A DNA stretch of 35,943 nt from Acidobacteriota bacterium (GTDB lineage: Bacteria > Acidobacteriota > Polarisedimenticolia > Gp22-AA2). Positions 15,308 through 23,644 of this stretch are shown piece after piece (the stretch's first letter is position 1; every line of letters begins with the position of its first letter). A program made the position numbers and the translations under genes. The notes under the pieces were generated by a model. The model saw only the letters and a list, made by a program, of their open reading frames with translations. It was not told the origin of the DNA and did no database searches. Where the stretch lies: assembly GCA_018606725.1 (NCBI GenBank), contig JAGYID010000021.1, positions 1-35,943 on the forward strand. The letters run 5' to 3'.

Positions 15308-16795
15308 TTACCCTCCCTCGGCGCGCATGGCCTGCAGCGCTCCGACCACTCCACCGCCGGCGCCCCGCCGCCAATAGAACCCGGCGAGCACCGCCAGGTA
15401 GATCGACGTGTAGGTCATCCCCGCGGCCACCAGCCCCGCCAGCGGATGGTCGGCCAGCGCCCTCATGACCAACCACGCCGGGGCCGCGGCGGCGGCGGAC
15501 AGGCCGGCCGTCGCCGTGAGGCCGGTCCAGGGAAGCAGGCCGCGCAGGCCCACCTTCAACAGTCGACTCGTGTCGAAGAGCATCAGAGCTTTGGCGAGGA
15601 CCATGCCTGAGAGGGTGACCAGGACGGCACCCATGAGCCCGAACCTCGAGAGGAACCAGGAGATCGATCCCAGGATCAACAGGAGCCTGGCGACATTCAC
15701 CAGGAGCAGGAAGCGCGTTCTGGCGAACACCCGCAGGACGCCGTCGGTCTGCAGCACCGGGAACAGGATCGACAGGCTCCAGACCAGGAATATCGGCACG
15801 CTCGCCGCGTACGCGGGGGTGAACAGGACGACGATCAGGTCGCGCCCCAGCACCAGGAGCAGCGCCGTCAGGGGGAAGAAGATCAGCGCGAGGCGAAGCG
15901 TCGTCTGGTGCCACAGCGCCACGACGGAGGCCCGATCCTCGGCGACGAGCCTCTCGCTCATGCGGACCATCATCACGTTGCCGGCCGGTCCGGCCACGAA
16001 GTCCACGAACGGGATCTGCAGGCAGCCGACGGCGTACAGGGCGAAGGTCGCCGCGTCGAAGCGCGCGGACACCACGTACTGGTGCAGGTTCGCCTGGATC
16101 GTCTCGATCAGGACCGCCGCCCCGAACGGCAGCGCGTACGCGAGCTGCTCCTTGAGCGCTCCGCGGGCCGGGCGCAAGGCGCCCCTGAATTCCCCCACGA
16201 AATAGCCGAGCGTCACCAGCACGCGCAGGGCCGCGAACGCCACCGCGCCGATCAGCACCCACTCGACGCGGCGCATGACCAGCGCGGGGACGATGAACAG
16301 CGCCGCGCGCAGCAGATCCGACAGTCCATACGACGCCGCCGCCCAGGCAAAGCGGCCGTGCGCGATCAGGACGATCTCGAGGCCCGCCGAGACGAGCATC
16401 AGCAGCAGGAACGCGCCGATCCACGGCAGGTACGCCGCCAGGGCGGGGTTGTTCAACCGGGCGGCGATCGCCGGCGCTCCCGCCCACACCAGGCCGCCGG
16501 ATGCCAGGCCCAGGGCCCCGAGGCCGATCGCGGCGTTCGCGACGTAGGCCCCTCGGCGAGCCTGCGCCCGCGGCACGAAGTAGAAGAGGCTCTCGGCCAG
16601 GCCGACCTGCGCGATGTAGTACAGGGTCGCGAAGACCAGGAAGAGCTGCTTGTAGGTGCCGAACGTGGCCTGGTCGAACACCCGCACCAGCGCCACCGGG
16701 ATGAGGAAGGTCACCGCGAAGCCGACGCTGCGGCCGAGCGTCAGCACGAGCTCGGGCCCGAACGGAACGCCGGGTGATTCGGCGGGCCGGCTCAC
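15308..16795 (-). CDS. Wzx-like polysaccharide flippase
   Basis: 495 residues from a GTG at 16795 that overlaps the deacetylase stop (GTGA). The track's earlier start is a shadow. It is a highly hydrophobic protein with about 12-14 predicted membrane segments (for example FAVTFLIPVALVRVF, LIFFPLTALLLVLGRDLIVVLF, GMTYTSIYLAVLAGFYW). It fits the polysaccharide transporter (PST/MVF, MOP superfamily) pattern, including FDQATFGTYKQLFLVFATLYYIAQVGLAESLFYF near the N-terminus. Family role: it translocates the undecaprenyl-linked repeat unit across the cytoplasmic membrane. With the Wzy-like protein at 24876-26264 and GumC/CpsD it makes this a Wzx/Wzy-type system rather than an ABC-transporter one. 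Confidence 0.9.
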   Translation of the reverse strand: MSRPAESPGVPFGPELVLTLGRSVGFAVTFLIPVALVRVFDQATFGTYKQLFLVFATLYYIAQVGLAESLFYFVPRAQARRGAYVANAAIGLGALGLASGGLVWAGAPAIAARLNNPALAAYLPWIGAFLLLMLVSAGLEIVLIAHGRFAWAAASYGLSDLLRAALFIVPALVMRRVEWVLIGAVAFAALRVLVTLGYFVGEFRGALRPARGALKEQLAYALPFGAAVLIETIQANLHQYVVSARFDAATFALYAVGCLQIPFVDFVAGPAGNVMMVRMSERLVAEDRASVVALWHQTTLRLALIFFPLTALLLVLGRDLIVVLFTPAYAASVPIFLVWSLSILFPVLQTDGVLRVFARTRFLLLVNVARLLLILGSISWFLSRFGLMGAVLVTLSGMVLAKALMLFDTSRLLKVGLRGLLPWTGLTATAGLSAAAAAPAWLVMRALADHPLAGLVAAGMTYTSIYLAVLAGFYWRRGAGGGVVGALQAMRAEGG

Positions 16796-17919
16796 TGTGT
16801 CGTGCCGCTCCAGGCCGCGCGCAGGTGCGGCCTGCCGTCGATCATGGGCCCGTGTTCCTGGCGGCACGGGGACAGGATGTCGAAGACGCCGCCGACCAGG
16901 CAGGCCAGGACCGGCCCGGAGAAGGCGCCGCGCGCGTCGACGCAGGCGCGTTCCCACAGGATCCGGCGCGACAGCGTCAGGAGCGGGAATGTCGGATCAC
17001 GGTGCCCGCAGGCGGTGTAGGCGAAGCGGTAGCCCGCCCCGGCGGTGGCGATCAGGGTGCGGGAGTCGAACCGGCCGTCGGGGTAGGCGAAATGGTCGAC
17101 GTGGGTCTTCAGCCGGGTTTCCAGCATCCGGCGCGATCCGGAGATCTCGTCGCGCAGGTGCTTCTGGCTCTCGCGGGTCAGCAGTGCGTGGGTCCTGCTG
17201 TGGGAACCGATCGTCACCCCGGCGGAGCGCATCTCGTCGATCATCTTCCAGGTGAGCGCCAGACCGCCGTCGGTGCCGGGCGTGCCGAAGCGGGACTCGA
17301 GCTTGGCGATGACGGCCAGAAGGGCCGGCCGGGGGAGAGTTTCGAGGAGCAGTCGCAGCGCCGTGAACGTCGTCCGGCCCGCGCGGCCGATGGTTCGAGG
17401 CTCCGGTGGGCGCAGCCGACAGTCCAGGTACAGGTCGGAGAGCATGTCCGAGGCGGCCGTCGCCCCCGACCGAGCCCGGCCAAGGAGGGCGTACAGCTTG
17501 TCGTGATTCATCGGCTGAGACGTGCCGATCAGTCCGGTCACGACGAAGATCGTCGCGGGGATCCCCTTGCGCTTCAGGATCGAGAAGGCGTTCTCGTACA
17601 CGTCGCCGTAGCCGTCGTCGAAGGTGACGGCGGCGGTCCCGGTCGTGGGGCGCCCTTCCTCCAGGCGCTTCGCCATGTCCTCCAGCGTGACCAGGCGGTA
17701 GTGCGCGCCCAGCCAGTCGAGCTGTTGCTCCAGCATCCGCGCGCTGATCAGCATCGACGGTATGGAGGTCCTGGCGCTGCGGTCGAAGTCCTGGACCACC
17801 CTGTGGTACCCGACGATGAGCGGCATGTCCCTCGCTCTCCGCCCGGAGGCGAGCAGCCCGACGGTGCCGGACTTGTCCAGACCCAGCGCCAGACCCCACT
17901 TCAGTAGATTTCGAAGCAC
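16792..17919 (-). CDS. Polysaccharide deacetylase (NodB/CE4 family)
   Basis: 375 residues from a GTG at 17919, overlapping the upstream FemAB-like gene by 19 bases. NodB motif 1 is AVTFDDGYGD (Asp101 and Asp102: base and metal ligand). Motif 2 is GSHSRTH (His240 and His244, metal ligands) and motif 3 is FAYPDGRFD. About 135 residues lie between motifs 1 and 2, longer than in classical NodB, as in other EPS-associated members. The family removes N- or O-acetyl groups from sugars in a metal-dependent way. There is no clear signal peptide (MLRNLLKWGLALGLDKSG), though the N-terminal segment is mildly hydrophobic. It probably de-N-acetylates an amino sugar in the glycan, which fits the nearby aminotransferase and acyltransferases. 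Confidence 0.9.
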   Translation of the reverse strand: MLRNLLKWGLALGLDKSGTVGLLASGRRARDMPLIVGYHRVVQDFDRSARTSIPSMLISARMLEQQLDWLGAHYRLVTLEDMAKRLEEGRPTTGTAAVTFDDGYGDVYENAFSILKRKGIPATIFVVTGLIGTSQPMNHDKLYALLGRARSGATAASDMLSDLYLDCRLRPPEPRTIGRAGRTTFTALRLLLETLPRPALLAVIAKLESRFGTPGTDGGLALTWKMIDEMRSAGVTIGSHSRTHALLTRESQKHLRDEISGSRRMLETRLKTHVDHFAYPDGRFDSRTLIATAGAGYRFAYTACGHRDPTFPLLTLSRRILWERACVDARGAFSGPVLACLVGGVFDILSPCRQEHGPMIDGRPHLRAAWSGTTQ

Positions 17920-19127
17920 GTGCCTGTCTCTCCCGGACTGTTCTTCAGGGTGGCGGCGATCCGGTCGGCCAAAGAGCGGGGGAGGGCCCTGCGCGCCAGC
18001 CGCCGGGCGCCGCGGCCGAAGCCGTTCACGCTCCGCTGGAATGCGCCGCGGGCGTGGGGCGGGTAGATCTCCAGCCGTCCGATCTCCCGCTGTTGCCGCG
18101 CCCAGAGGGACTTGTACCGCTCATCGCCGTGCAGAAGGTCGAACTCCGCCGCCTGTTCCTCGACAGCCTTCCGGATGGTCAGGCCCATGACGACGAGGCC
18201 GACGCTGCGCTTGCCGTACGCCGGGTCGAAGCCGGACTGATAGAAGTAGAAGGTGCGACCGTAGCGGAACCCATAGAGCGCCGCGACGGGCACTCCATCC
18301 AGGCGCAGGAGGTACAGGCGCAGCCAGCCGCGCCGAAGGGCCAGCGCGCTGAATTCCTCGTGAAAGGCGAGCGTAGCCGGCGTGTGGAAGGCATCTGATC
18401 CTCCCATCGTCCGTCGTCGCTGCGTGTGCAGATCGATCAGGCGTGCGAGGAACTCGTGCCGTTCCTCCTCGCTCTTTGCCTCGGTGAACTGCAGCTCGGA
18501 CGATCGGGTCAGGTTCCGCAGCCGTCGGTTCAGATTGGCCCGGTGGGCCGGGCCGAGTCCGGCGAGGTACGACGTCCACGTCCGGCCCGAAAGATCGATG
18601 TAGGGACAGACGGCGGTTGCGGCTTCGGACAGACCCCAGCCGCGCCCCTCGATCCGCCCCGCGAGATCGAGGACCAGGGAGGATCCCCTTCTGATCTGGG
18701 CCAGCTCCAGCATCATCGTTCCCCGCGCCAGGTGGTCGGCCAGGGCCGGCAGGGCGTGCTGCTCCTGACCGGCCCGGACGATCAGGTCCAGATAGTCGGA
18801 TCCGACGGTGCCCGTCGCCAGGAACTCCAGGGAGGAGAACGGCGCCAGGCGGCCGTAGTCGGGGGGGCGGAGCGCCAGGGGCGCGATGGCGATCAGCTGT
18901 CCATCCGAAGAACGGACTGCCAGGATCGACAACCGCCGCCGGCCGCCCAGGTGCTTCCACCAGGTGAACATCCACTCCCAGGTCAGGAAGAGAGAGTCGG
19001 ACCGGCTCGTGGAGAGCAGCTCGTCCCACTCGGGGCGCAGCCGCCGGAACCCCTCCGCCTCCGCGATCAGTTCGATCGCGCAGGGGAGGGGCTGGCTGGC
19101 CATCAGGGAAGTGGATGTGGTGGGCAC
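17901..19127 (-). CDS. FemAB/BioF2-like GNAT acyltransferase (copy 1)
   Basis: 408 residues from a GTG at 19127; an in-frame ATG at 19103 (MASQPLP) is equally possible because neither start has a good ribosome site. The N-terminal LRPEWDELLSTSRSDSLFLTWEWMFTWWKHL and the C-terminal GNAT-like LRLYLLRLDGVPVAALYGFRYGRTFYFYQSGFDPAYGKRSVGLVVMG are the hallmarks of the CelD/BioF2 (Acetyltransf_6) group. These two-lobed GNAT proteins are frequent in EPS and exosortase-linked loci, where they are thought to transfer an acyl or aminoacyl group to sugar amines. EFDLLHGDERYKSLWA is the conserved last motif. It probably works with the adjacent deacetylase, whose product amine would be an acceptor; that pairing is inference. 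Likely cytoplasmic. Confidence 0.85.
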   Translation of the reverse strand: MPTTSTSLMASQPLPCAIELIAEAEGFRRLRPEWDELLSTSRSDSLFLTWEWMFTWWKHLGGRRRLSILAVRSSDGQLIAIAPLALRPPDYGRLAPFSSLEFLATGTVGSDYLDLIVRAGQEQHALPALADHLARGTMMLELAQIRRGSSLVLDLAGRIEGRGWGLSEAATAVCPYIDLSGRTWTSYLAGLGPAHRANLNRRLRNLTRSSELQFTEAKSEEERHEFLARLIDLHTQRRRTMGGSDAFHTPATLAFHEEFSALALRRGWLRLYLLRLDGVPVAALYGFRYGRTFYFYQSGFDPAYGKRSVGLVVMGLTIRKAVEEQAAEFDLLHGDERYKSLWARQQREIGRLEIYPPHARGAFQRSVNGFGRGARRLARRALPRSLADRIAATLKNSPGETGTCFEIY

Positions 19128-19176
19128 GGTGCGAAAAATCCGGGAGCCGATCCGGGTATTCGGCCGGGGCGTGCGT

Positions 19177-20709
19177 TTAACGGTGCGCCGCCTGGTCGTT
19201 GACCTCCAGGCTGCTGATCATGCGATCGAACGTCTTGCGCAACTGGTCGTAGTCCTGACCGGGGGCGATGAACAGCGCGTAGATGACGTCCTCATCGGGG
19301 AGCTCGCGGGTGAATAAGGTGACACGCTCCTCCTGAGCCGTCACATCCGAGCGGCCGGCCAGGACCAGGGAGAGAGCCGGGGACCCGCTGACCGTGTCGG
19401 TCCGCTGTGAGTTCGAGGCCATCTTCAAGTTGGGGTTGGACCGGAGAATCTGCGCCACGAGATCGTTCGTGGCCTGGGCGAGGTTGGTGCGGCTGATGGA
19501 GCGACCGCTGCCGTCGACGAAGCCGGCGCTGTAGCCCGTGGAGTCACCGGTGGGGAACCGCTCGCTGACGTCCCGATCAATCGGATCGTAATGGTTGATG
19601 ATCACTCCGTAGACGAGGTTCCTTTCCTCGCCTCCCGTGTCGACGTAGCCGCCCGGCGGAGCGAGGGTGGCCCCGAGCCCGTTCGCCGGCTCGTAGACGC
19701 TCCAGTTCTCCGGGTAGTCGACGCGGAAGAATCCGCCTCGCTGCTGAAACGAACGGAAGTTCGCGGACGGACGGTCGACATTGACCTCGGCGACGCGGCC
19801 GCCGCCGGCGGTGAATCCACTCGTTGCTGGCGTGCTGGGCTTCGCCTGCGCGATCTGCTGCGACGACTTCGCCGCAGGCATCCCCTGGAGCGTGGACTTG
19901 GCCTGCTTGAAGCCGCCGACCGGCTGCGTCGTTCGGACGTTCAACGACTTCATCTCATTCCTGATGCGGGTGGCGCGGTCCTTGGGAGCCGGGTGGCTGC
20001 TGAAGAACTGCTCCACCTTGCCCGGATCGCGCGCCTGCAGGCTTCGCAACATCTCGAAGAAGTCCACCATGTCCTGCGGGTTGTAGCCCGCCCTGGCCAT
20101 CGTCTGGGCGCCCACGACGTCCGCCTGCTCCTCGTCCGTGCGGCTGAACTTCAGGAACATCGTGTTCAGCCCGAATCCACCGACGGCATTGATCGTCTTG
20201 GTGGTCGAGCTGTTGTCCTTGCCGATGAGCCCGCTCATCACCCCGAGCCCCATCTGGCTGAGGTAGGCCTTCGAGGCCTGATTGGTCCCGTGCCGCAGCG
20301 CCACGTGCGCGATCTCGTGCGCCATGACGCCCGCGAGCTGCCCCTCGGTCTTGGCCGCCTCGATGAGGCCGCGGTTGAAGTACAGGTATCCGCCGGGCAG
20401 CGCGAACGCATTGACGTCGGAGGCGTTCACGACCTTGAACTGGTACGCGTAGTCCGCCCCCGGGGCGGACGCCGCGAGACGCTTCCCGACCGCGGTGACG
20501 AAGGCCTCGACCTTGCGGTCATGCAGGATCGGCAGCTGGGTCTCCGCTTCGGCCGCGGATTTCTGCCCGATTTCCTTGTCCTGGTCCACGGAGAAAAGAT
20601 TGAAGCCCGGCTTGATCTTGGTCTGGGCGGAGGAGATCCCCCCGACCGCGACCATCACAGCCAGGACACAGCCGATCACGAGGGCGATTCGAACGTGCCT
20701 TGCGTTCAT
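19177..20709 (-). CDS. Secreted M48 metalloprotease with PsbP-like C-terminal extension
   Basis: 510 residues from the ATG at 20709 (AGAGG 8 bases upstream); the GTG at 20718 lies inside the ribosome site and is unlikely. A signal peptide (IALVIGCVLAVMVAVGGISSAQ) precedes an M48 peptidase domain. This has VMAHEIAHVALRHG near residue 135 (HExxH zinc site) and TDEEQADVVGAQTMARAGYNP (third zinc ligand Glu), ending with FFSSHPAPKDRATRI. After a Gln/Ser/Pro-rich linker, residues from about 325 (GGFFRVDYPENWSVYEPANG) look like a PsbP/DcrB-type domain. BepA/YfgC-type M48 proteases carry TPR repeats instead, so this layout differs. Likely periplasmic, in protein quality control. It is not an EPS enzyme, yet it lies within the operon with the two small membrane genes upstream. 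Confidence 0.9.
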   Translation of the reverse strand: MNARHVRIALVIGCVLAVMVAVGGISSAQTKIKPGFNLFSVDQDKEIGQKSAAEAETQLPILHDRKVEAFVTAVGKRLAASAPGADYAYQFKVVNASDVNAFALPGGYLYFNRGLIEAAKTEGQLAGVMAHEIAHVALRHGTNQASKAYLSQMGLGVMSGLIGKDNSSTTKTINAVGGFGLNTMFLKFSRTDEEQADVVGAQTMARAGYNPQDMVDFFEMLRSLQARDPGKVEQFFSSHPAPKDRATRIRNEMKSLNVRTTQPVGGFKQAKSTLQGMPAAKSSQQIAQAKPSTPATSGFTAGGGRVAEVNVDRPSANFRSFQQRGGFFRVDYPENWSVYEPANGLGATLAPPGGYVDTGGEERNLVYGVIINHYDPIDRDVSERFPTGDSTGYSAGFVDGSGRSISRTNLAQATNDLVAQILRSNPNLKMASNSQRTDTVSGSPALSLVLAGRSDVTAQEERVTLFTRELPDEDVIYALFIAPGQDYDQLRKTFDRMISSLEVNDQAAHR

Positions 20710-20744
20710 GTCATTCACCTCTTTCGATGGCGTTCTGAACGGAT

Positions 20745-20966
20745 CTATTGACCTTTCGGGCGTACGAACAGCAGCACCGCGCCGGCCACGACGGCGCCGG
20801 CGCCCATCCAGACGGGGACGTTGAACGTCTCCTTGTCCTTGACCGACAGCTCCAGCTTGCCCAGCTTGAGATCGTGGGATTCCTTCGTGTAGCTGAAACC
20901 GCCATAGACCAGCCCGAAAATGCCGGCCACGATCAACACGATTGCCAGAATCCTGAGTGCGCTCAT
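20745..20966 (-). CDS. 73-aa two-span membrane protein of unknown function
   Basis: Starts at the ATG at 20966, preceded by an AGGAG that overlaps the stop codon of the upstream lmo0937-like gene (TAGGAG). The longer track frame is not supported. One N-terminal membrane helix (MSALRILAIVLIVAGIFGLVYGG) is followed by a charged stretch (SYTKESHDLKLGKLELSVKDKE), then a second helix (VPVWMGAGAVVAGAVLLFV) ending RPKGQ. Such small proteins occur next to stress-related lmo0937/CsbD-type genes in many GC-rich bacteria. The role is unknown; stress or envelope-related by context. It lies 35 bases before the M48 protease. Confidence 0.8.
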   Translation of the reverse strand: MSALRILAIVLIVAGIFGLVYGGFSYTKESHDLKLGKLELSVKDKETFNVPVWMGAGAVVAGAVLLFVRPKGQ

Positions 20967-20977
20967 GTCACGTTCTC

Positions 20978-21127
20978 CTAGGCGACGCGTCGGCCGCGAA
21001 TGAGGCGGAGCAGCAGTATCACGACGGCGAGGACGAGGAGGACGTGGATGAATCCCCCCATCGTGTACGACGAAACCAACCCGAGCAGCCACAGGATGAC
21101 AAAGAGAACGATCAAGGTCTCGAGCAT
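20978..21127 (-). CDS. lmo0937-family 49-aa membrane microprotein
   Basis: Missed by the ORF track. It reads MLETLIVLFVILWLLGLVSS and continues YTMGGFIHVLLVLAVVILLL with an RLIRGRRVA tail. This matches the lmo0937 (DUF5670) pattern: an N-terminal hydrophobic helix with a WLLG turn, the conserved G-G-x-I/L-H-x-LLVLAVVxLLLRLIxGR second helix and a basic end. The ribosome site AAAGGAGG lies 6 bases upstream of the ATG at 21127. The function is unknown, but the family is often stress-inducible and co-occurs with other small membrane proteins. It lies 11 bases before the 73-aa membrane gene, forming a compact island with it and the M48 protease. Confidence 0.88.
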   Translation of the reverse strand: MLETLIVLFVILWLLGLVSSYTMGGFIHVLLVLAVVILLLRLIRGRRVA

Positions 21128-21157
21128 GTGCGTGCCTCCTTTACAGGGTGACGGGGT

Positions 21158-22378
21158 TCACTGAAGATTCAGGTCGAGAATCTGCCGGGCGGCATAATCG
21201 ACCTGGTTGAATCCGATGTCCTGATGGATCGGGATCTCCAGGACGTGGTCGCGCAGGTATCTCGCGTCCGGCCCTTCCTGGGGGGCGGCCTCGGGGTCGC
21301 CATGATTCCAGAACTGCACCGCCTCGATGCCGCGCGCCCACAGGGCGGCGGCGGCCGTCTCTTTGTCGTTCACCAGGATCGGGAAGAACAGCGGGCACAC
21401 GCCCGGTTCCAGATCGTCGCGAAGCATGGTGACGCTGCCCTGGAGCCGGTCGCGCAGCCTCAGGAAATTCGCCCGGCGGCGCGCCCGGATCCCCTCGTAG
21501 TCAAAGTGCTTCAGGAGATGCCGGGACAGGCCCGAGATCCGCGTGTTGACGTCGGCGAGGCTGAAGCCGATGTCGCCCACGGTGACCCGCTTCGCCGGCA
21601 GGACGCGCAGCGCCCGGCCGACCCCGCCTTTGGCGGCGGAGAGCGCTCCGCCCACTGTCGCCCAGCGCCCGCGGATCCTCCGCACCACGAGCTCGGCGGT
21701 CTGGCCCCCGACCGAGGCCATGCCGCAGCCCTCCCATTCGAGCCGGTCGAGACCGCGCAGCGGCCCGGCGTTCTGGAGCAGCAGGCCGCCGTTGGGAACG
21801 GGGAGCGTCTTGTACAGGCAGAAGATGGCGAAATCGCCGAACGCGCCGAGCGGCCGTCCCTCCGTCCCGCTCAGGAGCGCCAGCGCGCAGTCTTCGATCA
21901 GGAGCATGCCGCGCTCCCGGCACAGCGCCACGAGCTCCCGCATCGGCTGGGGCCAGCCGAGGTAATGGATCACGAAGAGAGCACGCGCGCCCGAGCGGCT
22001 CAGCTTGTCCAGCTGCTCCAGATCCGGCTCCAGCCGGCGATTGATCCGGTAGAAGCGAAGCTGGGCGCCGGAAGCGCGCATCGCTCCCACCTCGTTGCCG
22101 CTGTGGTAATCGGGGGCGAGGATGGTATCTCGAGGACCGAAGCCGAGGGCCCGGAACAGATGGTAGATGCCGTGGCGCGCCCGATAGAAGTAGGTCCCGT
22201 CCGGGACGCCGAACGGGAAGGGCGTCTCCTTCCGGCTGAGCTGTCTCGCCAGCACCTCGAACCCCAGCCCCTGCCATGCCGGCACACAGACGCGCCGTCC
22301 CCGCGGTGCCGGGCCCCGACCCGGAGCGGGCCGCGGCGGGGCCTGCGTCTGCGAGGCCTGCATCATGTCAGCGCTCAT
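21158..22378 (-). CDS. DegT/DnrJ/EryC1/StrS-family aminotransferase
   Basis: 406 residues from the ATG at 22378, overlapping the upstream FemAB-like gene by 11 bases. Other starts (TTG 22387, ATG 22366) cannot be excluded because none has a clear ribosome site. The PLP-dependent fold is shown by APDYHSGNEVGAMRASGAQLRFYRI, FVIHYLGWPQPM, a cofactor-binding LLIEDCALAL, and FCLYKTLPVPNGGLLLQ, where the Lys is the predicted Schiff-base residue. The C-terminal part GFSLADVNTRIS and FPILVNDKE also match sugar aminotransferases. Family members convert a keto-sugar nucleotide into an amino sugar (for example perosamine or bacillosamine pathways). Some family members instead act as dehydratases, but with the Lys present an aminotransferase is more likely. 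It fits with a glycan containing modified amino sugars. Confidence 0.88.
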   Translation of the reverse strand: MSADMMQASQTQAPPRPAPGRGPAPRGRRVCVPAWQGLGFEVLARQLSRKETPFPFGVPDGTYFYRARHGIYHLFRALGFGPRDTILAPDYHSGNEVGAMRASGAQLRFYRINRRLEPDLEQLDKLSRSGARALFVIHYLGWPQPMRELVALCRERGMLLIEDCALALLSGTEGRPLGAFGDFAIFCLYKTLPVPNGGLLLQNAGPLRGLDRLEWEGCGMASVGGQTAELVVRRIRGRWATVGGALSAAKGGVGRALRVLPAKRVTVGDIGFSLADVNTRISGLSRHLLKHFDYEGIRARRRANFLRLRDRLQGSVTMLRDDLEPGVCPLFFPILVNDKETAAAALWARGIEAVQFWNHGDPEAAPQEGPDARYLRDHVLEIPIHQDIGFNQVDYAARQILDLNLQ

Positions 22379-23639
22379 GAGTTTCAAGGATCGCCTGTCG
22401 TTCCGTCTCCGGAGGCCCGCCGGGTCGGGGGGGGCGCGGCTGGCGGCCGCGCGCGATCCAGGTCGCCGCCAGCGTCCGGGCGGCGTCGCGCGCGACGACG
22501 AGGGCGCGGTGCCGCCTGAGGCGCGGGGCGATCCGAAACTTTGCGAAGCGCAGCAGCCGCATGCGCGGGGAATCCGGCATCACATAGAGCCACTCCTGGG
22601 GCCGTGTCCGGGTGGCCCAGTCGAACTTCCATGCATCTTCCTGGCCCAGAAAATCGAATTCCTTCGCGCCCCGATCGAAATGGTCCTGAAGGATGCGGAC
22701 CAGCAGCTGGCTGTAAGGGGAGCAGGTTGCAAATTCCGGGTCGTAGGCCGGCTTCAACAAGTACGCCTTGTCGGCATAGAAGAGAGAGAAGTCGAACGCA
22801 ATCCTCCGGCCGCCGACCCGCAGAAAGTGCAGGCGCAACCAGCCGCGCTGCGCCGCCCGCCGCGCCAGCAGCGAATAGAAGCGATGCGTCGCCTCATCGT
22901 CGGCGATGGCCGTGCCGGCCCGTCCCTTCCAGCCGGCGGCCTCGATCCGCAGCCCTTCTTCGAGCGCCTCCACGACGTCCTGCCCGGAGCCGACGACCTC
23001 CATCCGGACGTCCCCGGACTGCTGCAGTCGCCTCCCCCGGCGGCGGAGGTTGGCGCGGAGCTTGGGGGACAGATGATTGAAGTACGCCTCCCAGCCTCCC
23101 TCGATCGGGATGTAGGGCGCCTCCGCCGATCGCCACATCCCCGTGAGGTAACCGTCCTCCTGCGCCAGGGAGGTGAACATCGTGAGGGTCGGCGAGCCTG
23201 CCGGCAGGTGGCTGAGGACCAGGACGTCCCAGAGCGCCTTCTGCCGCATCAGGGCCTTCCAGATCGCCCGGTACGCCTCGGGGCGCCGGTGCTTTGAGAT
23301 AACGTCGAAGCGCTGGGTATGGACGTTGCCGATGATTTCCAGCCGGCGCACCCGCAACCCGTAGAGCCGTCCTTCGCCCCGCATCAGCGGGACGATGGCG
23401 ATCGGTCGTTGTCCATCCCTCACCACAAGGATGTGAAGCTCGTGGCCGGCGCCGAAGCACTCCCACCAGGTCCGCACCCACTCGTGGCTCAGGAACGGAT
23501 GGTCCACCCCCGCCTCCTCGAGCAGCGTGTTCCAGGCCGGCTGCAATTCGAGCAGCCCCTGCGCATCGGCGATCGTGTCGACCCGGAGCGCTGGCTCGGC
23601 CGTCGGCCGAGGCTCGGGCGCGACCTGGGCCAGGCGCAT
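22368..23639 (-). CDS. FemAB/BioF2-like GNAT acyltransferase (copy 2)
   Basis: 423 residues from the ATG at 23639; a TTG at 23648 overlaps the upstream stop and is an alternative, and no clear ribosome site favours either. The N-terminal WNTLLEEAGVDHPFLSHEWVRTWWECFGAGHELHIL parallels copy 1. The GNAT lobe has LRLHFLRVGGRRIAFDFSLFYADKAYLLKPAYDPEFATCSPYSQLLVRIL and ends KEFDFLGQEDAWKFDWATRTRP. The two copies share the family layout but differ clearly in sequence, so they are likely ancient paralogues with distinct acceptors. CelD/BioF2 proteins are typical companions of exosortase and Wzy-type EPS clusters. It probably acylates a sugar amine in the cytoplasm before export; substrates are unknown. 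Confidence 0.85.
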   Translation of the reverse strand: MRLAQVAPEPRPTAEPALRVDTIADAQGLLELQPAWNTLLEEAGVDHPFLSHEWVRTWWECFGAGHELHILVVRDGQRPIAIVPLMRGEGRLYGLRVRRLEIIGNVHTQRFDVISKHRRPEAYRAIWKALMRQKALWDVLVLSHLPAGSPTLTMFTSLAQEDGYLTGMWRSAEAPYIPIEGGWEAYFNHLSPKLRANLRRRGRRLQQSGDVRMEVVGSGQDVVEALEEGLRIEAAGWKGRAGTAIADDEATHRFYSLLARRAAQRGWLRLHFLRVGGRRIAFDFSLFYADKAYLLKPAYDPEFATCSPYSQLLVRILQDHFDRGAKEFDFLGQEDAWKFDWATRTRPQEWLYVMPDSPRMRLLRFAKFRIAPRLRRHRALVVARDAARTLAATWIARGRQPRPPRPGGPPETERQAILETHER

Positions 23640-23644
23640 GGTGC

